From NCBI GenBank assembly GCA_937906285.1, contig CALCWL010000208.1:1-7585 (forward strand): a stretch of 7,585 bases of DNA, read 5' to 3'. Below, piece after piece: positions 7,437-7,585 of this stretch; position 1 is the stretch's first letter; each line of letters opens with the position of its first letter. The stretch comes from an uncultured Rhodanobacter sp. Lineage in GTDB: Bacteria; Pseudomonadota; Gammaproteobacteria; Xanthomonadales; Rhodanobacteraceae. The translations under genes were made by a program, and so were the position numbers. The notes beneath the pieces were generated by a model, which saw only the letters and a list, made by a program, of their open reading frames with translations, searched no databases and had not been told where the DNA came from.

Positions 7437-7585
7437 ATGCGCATGGACCCCCGAGCCCTCGAAGCCTTCCACCCGGCGGTCACCGCCTGGTTCCGCCGCA
7501 GCTTCGCCGCGCCCACCGCGGCGCAGGCGGCGGCGTGGCCATCGATCCGCGCCGGCCAGCACACCCTGGTCGCCGCGCCGACCGG
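7437..7585 (+). CDS. lhr: Lhr-type DEAD/DEAH-box helicase, N-terminal fragment (cut by window edge)
   Basis: Only the first 50 codons are present. The segment FHPAVTAWFRRSFAAPTAAQ (11-30) is the N-terminal signature of large Lhr superfamily 2 helicases, with the Q-motif-like APTAAQ ending at Gln30. HTLVAAPTG at 42-50 is the beginning of the Walker A motif, which normally continues SGKT beyond the edge. Lhr proteins are ATP-dependent 3'-5' DNA/RNA helicases of roughly 1400-1500 residues linked to DNA repair. The opening resembles canonical Lhr more than the ligase-associated DEXH helicases, but 50 residues cannot settle that. Three in-frame starts lie close together (GTG 7431, ATG 7437, ATG 7443), none with a clear Shine-Dalgarno; 7437 is a compromise and 7443 (MDPRAL) is equally possible. 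It is transcribed divergently from the hydrolase, so it is probably not part of the envelope gene group. Confidence 0.8.
   Translation, partial: MRMDPRALEAFHPAVTAWFRRSFAAPTAAQAAAWPSIRAGQHTLVAAPT

Noticed and set aside
7235..7564. Minus-strand open frames overlapping the helicase start and divergent gap (109 and 114 codons)
   Set aside because: They cross both a probable promoter and the recognisable start of an Lhr-type protein, and their translations show no domain or family motif.

Overview
The window is strongly GC-rich, with codons ending mostly in G or C, and looks like chromosomal DNA of a gammaproteobacterium. Gene content, protein style and the type of intergenic repeat fit the Xanthomonadales (Rhodanobacter/Dyella-like). 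That placement is an impression from the sequence, not a database result.

Layout, right to left along the minus strand: an alpha/beta hydrolase of the monoacylglycerol lipase/lysophospholipase type (6394-7290), an 82-base gap, a large lipoprotein alpha-2-macroglobulin of the YfhM/ECAM type with an intact thioester motif (1326-6311), a 146-base gap filled mostly by an inverted repeat pair (1205-1292), then the first 393 residues of penicillin-binding protein 1C (1-1179, running off the left edge). On the plus strand, divergent from the hydrolase, the first 50 codons of an Lhr-type DEAD/DEAH helicase run off the right edge (7437-7585).

The core is the known alpha-macroglobulin-PBP1C pair. The macroglobulin traps proteases that enter the periplasm, and PBP1C is thought to help repair the peptidoglycan when the envelope is breached. 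The gene order matches E. coli (yfhM then pbpC). The hydrolase upstream lies on the same strand with no obvious promoter between it and the macroglobulin, so it may be co-transcribed, but a functional link is not shown. The helicase belongs to a separate divergent transcription unit.

I did not find a convincing undescribed system. The points most worth checking are the REPIN-like repeat between the two partner genes, whose arms differ by a compensated base-pair change, the lipoprotein sorting signal and extra cysteine pair of the macroglobulin, its bait region, and a Gln at a normally catalytic Glu position in the PBP1C glycosyltransferase domain.
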